Assembly (NCBI GenBank): GCA_964236535.1
Contig: CAXSEF010000061.1
Location: 1 to 19,496 of the forward strand
Length of the DNA stretch: 19,496 nucleotides
Source of the DNA: CAXSEF01 sp964236535
GTDB taxonomy: Bacteria > Pseudomonadota > Alphaproteobacteria > Acetobacterales > Acetobacteraceae
Direction: 5' to 3'
The position numbers and the translations under genes are program-made. The notes below the pieces were generated by a model that did no database searches, was not told the origin of the DNA, and saw nothing but the letters and a program-made list of their open reading frames with translations. This document shows positions 15,906 through 19,496 of the stretch, piece after piece (position 1 is the first letter of the stretch; the number at the start of each line of letters is the position of its first letter).

Positions 15906-15931
15906 GGTCGCGGGGGCTGAGGCCCGCGACC
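15906..15931 (+). terminator. Stem-loop after the M48 protease gene
   Basis: Perfect 9-bp arms GGTCGCGGG (15906-15914) and CCCGCGACC (15923-15931) around an 8-base loop, starting 32 bases after the stop codon. No T run follows. Its position between convergent genes suggests a transcription-end role, unproven. Confidence 0.45.
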
Positions 15932-16007
15932 CGGCTCGCTCAGGTGGAGGGCTCTGGAGGCTCGACCTTTGACAGGGTCAAGCGGCCGAGCCCGTCGCCT
16001 CGCATTG

Positions 16008-16024
16008 CGGGTCGAACCGACCCG
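16008..16024 (-). terminator. Stem-loop after the entericidin-like gene
   Basis: Perfect 7-bp arms CGGGTCG/CGACCCG with a 3-base loop, 8 bases beyond the stop codon of the minus-strand lipoprotein gene. No T run on either strand, so only a candidate terminator. Confidence 0.4.
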
Positions 16025-16032
16025 TCGCCCGG

Positions 16033-16236
16033 CTAGTTCGTGGCGGCGCCGGTCGCGCTGTGGATGCCCTTCTGGCCGGCATCCGCGCCGCCGGTGACGT
16101 CGTGGCCGGCGGAGCTGAGGTCCTGGCCGGCGCCGGCGAGGGTGTTGCAGGCCGAGAGGCTCACGGTGGCGACCCCGGCGACAAGCAGGGCGGCGGCGAG
16201 GTTGACGACGGAGCGAAGGCGCGAAGTGTTCGACAT
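16033..16236 (-). CDS. Entericidin A/B-like small lipoprotein
   Basis: A 67-residue lipoprotein. Residues 1-29 are a lipoprotein signal peptide with lipobox LSAC, so Cys30 would be lipidated after cleavage. The mature part starts CNTLAGAGQDLSSAGHDV and is rich in Gly, Ala and Asp, matching the entericidin family in length and order. In enteric bacteria entericidins form an antidote/toxin pair linked to stress and stationary phase; only one copy is present here, as in most alphaproteobacteria, where the role is unknown. The start is ATG 16236, with GGGAG 8 bases upstream on the minus strand. The frame stays open further upstream, but the signal peptide fixes this start. It converges on the M48 gene and is divergent from the sulfotransferase-like gene. 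Confidence 0.88.
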   Translation of the reverse strand: MSNTSRLRSVVNLAAALLVAGVATVSLSACNTLAGAGQDLSSAGHDVTGGADAGQKGIHSATGAATN

Positions 16237-16621
16237 TGTTGCTCTCCCAAAAACAACCGGCGTTACGCGGACTGGTGCGGGAAAGTTGCAGCGCCGCGGC
16301 GGGGCGCGCACGAGAGTGGCAGAAATGCCTGCAACACCCCGGCCGGCCCGGGACTTTGGTGCGGTGCGGCGCCGGCGATCCACCACGCCAGCGCGGACGC
16401 ACGCGGTGGCGAACCCGTCTGCCGGGGAAGCGGGGCCTGGAGAAGGGATGCAGGACCAGGAAGCTGCCGGCAGGACCAGCCCGCGGTCCGTTGCCGGGCG
16501 GCGAGGCATGGCGGAAAGCGCAAATTACGTTACGTGTCTTGTTAATGACGGCGGGATCGTGCTTCTCGGCTGCGGAGCCGTTGACGTGACGCGCGCGCTC
16601 ACGAACCGGAGGTGGGCGAGC
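16237..16621. other. Divergent intergenic region, no gene seen
   Basis: This region separates the entericidin-like gene from the sulfotransferase-like gene. Both frames can be extended into it, but the residues look random and better ribosome sites lie at the chosen starts. An A/T-rich patch at 16513-16548, with two TTACG copies in tandem (16526-16535) and TTGTTAATG, is the likeliest promoter for the plus-strand gene. I cannot assign -35 and -10 elements with confidence. Confidence 0.4.
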
Positions 16622-17365
16622 GTGATCGTGTTGATGGGGGGAATGCCGCGCAGCGGCTCGACATTCGCCTTCAACATCGCGCGCGAGTTGATGCGCGCCC
16701 GCGCCCCGACGCATCAGGAAGCGACCGACGACGTGATGGGCGCGCTGGAGCGCTCCGGCAGCGCCACGCACCTGCTGATCAAGGCGCACACCGCCGGGCC
16801 GCCGCTGATCGGGCTGGCGCTGCATGGCGCGGTGCGAACCGTCATCACCGTGCGCCGCGTCGAGGATGCCGCGGCCTCGTGGATGGAGACGTTCGGCTGG
16901 TCGGACGTGGAAACGGTCAACCATTTGCGCGAGTGGATCGCGCTCTATGCCCGGTTGCGCGACGTGGCGCTGATCGTGCCGTATGCGCAGGTGGAGCGCC
17001 GGCCGGGGTGGGCGGCATGGCGGATCGCGCGCCATCTGTTTCCGGATGCGGGAATGCGCGAGGTGGCCGGGATCGTGCGCCGCTACAGCAAGGCGCGGGT
17101 CAAGGCGCACGTGGATTCGTTGACCCCGAACGGGGAAGGCGTGAGGAACATCGGGTTCAGCTACTACGACGAGGAGACGTTCTTTCATCGCCGCCACGTC
17201 TCGAGCCTGAAGCCGCGGCCGGCCGGGCAGCGTGTGGATCCCGAGCGTCTGGCCTACGTGCTGACCTCGCTCGCCCCGGATCTCGAGGCTGCGGGCCTGT
17301 CGCGTCCCTTGATGCCGAAAGCGCCGAAGCCTGATGCCCGGCCGGGAGTGCGGAAACTCGCCTGA
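16622..17365 (+). CDS. Small sulfotransferase-like P-loop protein
   Basis: A 247-residue protein with a sulfotransferase-type nucleotide site. MPRSGSTFAFNIARELM (8-24) matches the PRSGST loop that binds the 5'-phosphosulfate of PAPS. RRVEDAAASW (78-87) sits where the 3'-phosphate motif with its Arg and Ser is expected, and RRHVSSLKP (190-198) resembles the final substrate loop. It is shorter than most family members. The start is GTG 16622, decided by GGAGG at 16608-16612 nine bases upstream and by the P-loop strand beginning right after it. The frame is open further upstream without a ribosome site. The likely role is sulfating a glycan or small acceptor in the cytoplasm; this is inference from the fold and from the glycan-related genes in the window. 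No PAPS-producing genes are nearby. Confidence 0.75.
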   Translation: MIVLMGGMPRSGSTFAFNIARELMRARAPTHQEATDDVMGALERSGSATHLLIKAHTAGPPLIGLALHGAVRTVITVRRVEDAAASWMETFGWSDVETVNHLREWIALYARLRDVALIVPYAQVERRPGWAAWRIARHLFPDAGMREVAGIVRRYSKARVKAHVDSLTPNGEGVRNIGFSYYDEETFFHRRHVSSLKPRPAGQRVDPERLAYVLTSLAPDLEAAGLSRPLMPKAPKPDARPGVRKLA

Positions 17366-17725
17366 GCGCACCAGAGGGTGGACTTCGCCGGCGGGACGAA
17401 ACCGGCGCCTGGTGACGGCGGTGTTGCGGTGGCAGGCGGGCAGGACCTGCAAGGCATCGCGCGGGACGATCCCGCATCAATCGCTCGGCCCGGTAGAGCG
17501 TCTCCAGCCGACGCGAGCGCAGCGGCGGGCGCTGCTCATGCCTGCGACGGCGACGTGATCCCCAGGCCGCCTCCGGTTCCTTCGACGAAGTCGCCGCCAG
17601 CGACGCGGCATCGCAGAGCCGGTCTGGCAACTCGCTCTGCCGGATCAGGTGGCGTGGTTCCGTGCGCGCCGGAAGCACAGCAGCGCGTCGGCCGGCCGGC
17701 ATAGCAGGCTTCCCCAGACGGGCTC
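17366..17725. other. Gene-free stretch
   Basis: No coding region can be supported here. Both strands have open frames, but their translations are rich in Arg, Pro and Ala without recognisable motifs or ribosome sites. Base composition is more even than in the first half of the window. It may be the remains of a decayed gene, but I could not identify one. Confidence 0.35.
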
Positions 17726-17911
17726 TCAGCTCCTGGTCGGAGTCGGGTCTATGACGTCGGCGCAGCCATCCGTCGGCGCGGCCGCGACCTGACCGACGAG
17801 CGGCACGATCTTCAGCCCGGCAGAAGCCACGCGACAGGGCGCGGCGAACAGTCCGCAGCCAGAGAGGGTGAAGAGGCCTGCGAGCAGGATCGCGACGCGA
17901 GCGATAATCAC
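17726..17911 (-). CDS. Small Cys-containing lipoprotein (DUF6726-like)
   Basis: A 61-residue predicted lipoprotein. Residues 1-18 are a hydrophobic signal with lipobox LSGC (16-19), giving Cys19 as the lipidated residue. The mature part continues GLFAAPCRVASAGLKIVPLVG and has two more Cys (26 and 50), which could form a disulfide in the periplasm. The pattern of AAPCRVxSAxLKIVPLVG followed by AAPTDxCADVID matches, from memory, small uncharacterised proteins annotated as DUF6726; the name is less certain than the resemblance. I placed the start at GTG 17911 because the signal peptide begins there; no clear ribosome site is seen, so a longer start up to 18028 is not excluded. It lies 61 bases after the ribbon-helix-helix gene on the same strand and may be cotranscribed with it. 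Function unknown. Confidence 0.65.
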   Translation of the reverse strand: MIIARVAILLAGLFTLSGCGLFAAPCRVASAGLKIVPLVGQVAAAPTDGCADVIDPTPTRS

Positions 17912-17972
17912 CGTGTTACGGCTGCCTGACGGTCGGGGTTGATAGCCTTGCTCCCGGAACGTGGCGCTTTGC

Positions 17973-18164
17973 CTAGACGATCGTGGGCGGCGTCGGGCCG
18001 TCGTCTGGCTCCGGCGTTTGAAGTGCAAACCCCTGCTTGACGGCGTACTCGATCACGGCAACCTCCAGCACGGACGTGATGGAGCGACGCTCCGCCTCGG
18101 CCACCCGTTGCGCGAGCACCAGGATCGCTTCGTCGAGCCGGGTGGTGAACGCCTTCTTGGCCAT
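17973..18164 (-). CDS. Ribbon-helix-helix DNA-binding protein
   Basis: A 63-residue protein. The strand-helix-helix pattern KKAFTTRLDEAILVLAQRVAEAERRSITSVLEVAVIEYAVKQG (split here as strand 3-10, helix 11-25, helix 28-43) matches CopG/Arc-type regulators. The paired N-terminal strands would contact DNA through alternate residues near Lys4, Phe6 and Thr8. The last 20 residues are Pro/Asp-rich and probably disordered. The start is ATG 18164 and the C-terminus ends at 17973. A promoter with an overlapping inverted repeat lies just upstream, suggesting autoregulation as is usual for this fold. No toxin gene follows; the next gene is a small lipoprotein. It could be a lone antitoxin, a plasmid-type copy regulator or a local repressor. 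Confidence 0.75.
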   Translation of the reverse strand: MAKKAFTTRLDEAILVLAQRVAEAERRSITSVLEVAVIEYAVKQGFALQTPEPDDGPTPPTIV

Positions 18165-18192
18165 GCACTTGCAACCTGCCCGGAGAGGACTA

Positions 18193-18224
18193 ATGATACG
18201 TGCGTTGCATGTGCAATGCAACGC
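18193..18224 (-). promoter_or_regulatory. Promoter and overlapping operator of the ribbon-helix-helix gene
   Basis: Read on the minus strand, TTGCAT (18221-18216) and TATCAT (18198-18193) are separated by exactly 17 bases, a good sigma-70 -35/-10 pair. The start codon lies 28 bases beyond the -10. A perfect inverted repeat with 9-bp arms, GCGTTGCAT and ATGCAACGC, and a 5-base spacer (18202-18224) covers the -35 and most of the spacer. A bound dimer there would block RNA polymerase. A looser copy, GTTGCAAGTGCATG (18175-18162), overlaps the start codon. The binding protein is presumably the gene's own product; that is inference. Confidence 0.65.
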
Positions 18225-18357
18225 GTGGATCCGGAAGAACACAGGACGCCGATGTGCCGGGTTGCCGAGGATCTGGCGGGCGGTTGACTCGGTGTCATGC
18301 TGCCCAGGCCGACGTCGGAATCCAGCCCTGGATTGCCAGCCCGGGACCGATTGCCCT

Positions 18358-19397
18358 TCAGCAAGGACCAGGAAGTGTCTGACGGCGCTTCCATCGCTGC
18401 GACCGAAGCCAGGTCTGCATCGGCTTGTCCACGACCCGGTCCGCCGCGAGTCCGAAGCCCACTGCGGAGCAGGCCGCGACAGCGCAGAGCGCGTCGGTGA
18501 ACGGCACTCCGGAATGCCGCAGCGCAGCGGCTTCCAGTGTCAGGACCGAGTAGTGGACCATGTAGATCGCGTAGGACGCATTCCCGACGAGGACGAGCGG
18601 CCTGGGACACGCATACCCCCGGCACTTTCGAGGCTTGCCAGCGCCAGGATCATCGCTCCCGCGCCGAACGCGCAGGGCACCCCGTTCCAGGCTGCGATGG
18701 GATGGACCAGCAGGCCGGCCAGGAAGCTGGCGGTCCCCACGGCCAGAACACCAGCCCACACGACCGTGCCGCGCGTGTCCCGGAAACGTTCGAACAGCAG
18801 GGCGCAGACGATCCCGACGCCAAACTCCAGCGAGACGATCCGTGCATAGTATCCGGCCAGCCCCAGGTGGATGTCGAACGCGAACATCGCCAGGGTCGCG
18901 GCCTGCCAGACGCAAATGAGCCACAGCCCGGTGCGCCGACTCAGTATCAGCACGCCAAAGAGGCAGTAGAAGAACATCTCGTACGTGAGAGTCCAGGAGA
19001 CGTTGACCAGCGGAAGGTGGTCCTGGGGGAGCAGCAGCAGGCTTGCCGCGATCGCCGCCGGCGCGAGCTTGTAGGCCTTCTCGGCGCCACCGAACCCGGA
19101 CGTGTACAGCGCGACAGCGAGCGCTGTCATGCACCACAGGAAGGGGTACACGCGGGCGATCCGGTTGAAGGTGAAGTTCCAGATCCGGTCCGGCCTGCCG
19201 ATGTCGGCCCGATGCACGTGGGTGATGATGAACCCGCTGAGCACGAAGAACAGGTCAACGCCTCGGTCGCCCGCTTCGGACCAGTAGCCGAACGGGATGT
19301 GGCCGGGCGCCGACCTGAACACGGACTGGGTGTGGAACAGGACGACCAGCAGCGCAGCGAAGGCGCGCAGTGCTTCGAGGGTCTGCAGCTTCTTCAT
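18358..19397 (-). pseudogene. Acyltransferase-3 gene interrupted by a frameshift
   Basis: A membrane acyltransferase gene split over two reading frames. The first part starts at ATG 19397 (MKKLQTLEALRAFAALLVVL) with the conserved His in VVLFHTQ (19-25), DLFFVLSGFIITH (48-60) and SWTLTYEMFFYCLFG (134-148). It leaves the family pattern after residue 261. The expected ending continues in the other frame as CPRPLVLVGNASYAIYMVHY and runs to a stop at 18358. The frames meet at a run of five G on the minus strand (18616-18620); one extra G would restore a protein of about 346 residues. The cause is a real deletion or a base-calling error in a homopolymer. An intact gene would modify surface sugars with acyl groups. 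The frame of a possible upstream neighbour ends in TGA overlapping this ATG. Confidence 0.8.
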
Positions 19398-19496
19398 GCC
19401 GAGCCTAGCCTCGGGGACCTGACGCACCGGTCGCTGCTGACGCCGGCGGCTGTCGCGGAGATCGTGCTGCCGTCCGGCCTGGTGGTGGAGCCGGTG
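19398..19496. other. Window edge, partial neighbour not resolved
   Basis: The last 99 bases are open on both strands. On the minus strand one frame ends in a TGA overlapping the ATG of the acyltransferase gene (ATGA), which would fit an upstream gene translated in coupling. On the plus strand a frame reading DLTHRSLLTPAAVAEIVLP stays open to the edge but shows no start. The window is too short to choose between them. Confidence 0.25.

Noticed and set aside
17157..17702. A 181-codon minus-strand frame in the gap after the sulfotransferase-like gene
   Set aside because: It overlaps the sulfotransferase-like gene, has no ribosome site, and its residues are Arg/Ser/Pro-rich without motifs.
17726..18164. 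Toxin-antitoxin pair
   Set aside because: The ribbon-helix-helix protein could be an antitoxin, but its neighbour has a lipoprotein signal and lipobox, not a toxin fold.

Overview
The window is 19.5 kb of very GC-rich chromosomal DNA, most likely from an alphaproteobacterium of the Rhodospirillales/Acetobacteraceae type. That placement is an inference from base composition, the Hint-domain surface protein, a glycine/aspartate-rich beta-roll protein, an AapJ-like periplasmic binding protein, an entericidin-type lipoprotein, and GC-rich hairpin repeats between genes. No rRNA, tRNA, CRISPR array, transposase or integrase was found.

Layout. 1-595: a partial repeat copy and the long leader of a beta-roll (RTX-like) protein gene (596-1936, +). 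1937-2168: a dispersed double-hairpin repeat where two genes converge. 2169-7492: two large divergent glycosyltransferase genes (1014 aa on minus, 737 aa on plus) separated by 65 bp that hold a perfect 20-bp palindrome. 7493-7997: hairpins and repeat relics. 7998-10052: a secreted phospholipase C/acid phosphatase-type phosphoesterase. 10103-11590: an orphan AapJ-like solute-binding protein gene bracketed by inverted copies of a roughly 190-bp repeat. 11599-14348 (minus): an acyltransferase-3 membrane protein and, upstream of it, a Hint-domain protein. 14626-15873: an M48 (Ste24-type) membrane protease. 16033-16236 (minus): an entericidin-like lipoprotein, divergent from a small sulfotransferase-like gene (16622-17365, +). 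17366-17725: no recognisable gene. 17726-18164 (minus): a ribbon-helix-helix regulator, whose promoter and probable operator can be read directly, followed by a small Cys-rich lipoprotein. 18358-19397 (minus): a second acyltransferase-3 gene interrupted by a one-base frameshift.

The common theme is the cell envelope: surface glycan synthesis (two multidomain glycosyltransferases, two acyltransferases, a sulfotransferase-like protein), exported or surface proteins (beta-roll, Hint), a secreted phosphoesterase, a membrane protease and small lipoproteins. The genes mostly have separate promoters rather than forming one operon, so a common pathway is inference only.

I did not find a clear new defence or mobile system. 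The observations most worth following are a family of intergenic elements made of consecutive short hairpins whose stems change on both sides together, the inverted pair of these around the binding-protein gene, the readable promoter/operator of the ribbon-helix-helix gene, and the palindrome between the divergent glycosyltransferase genes.
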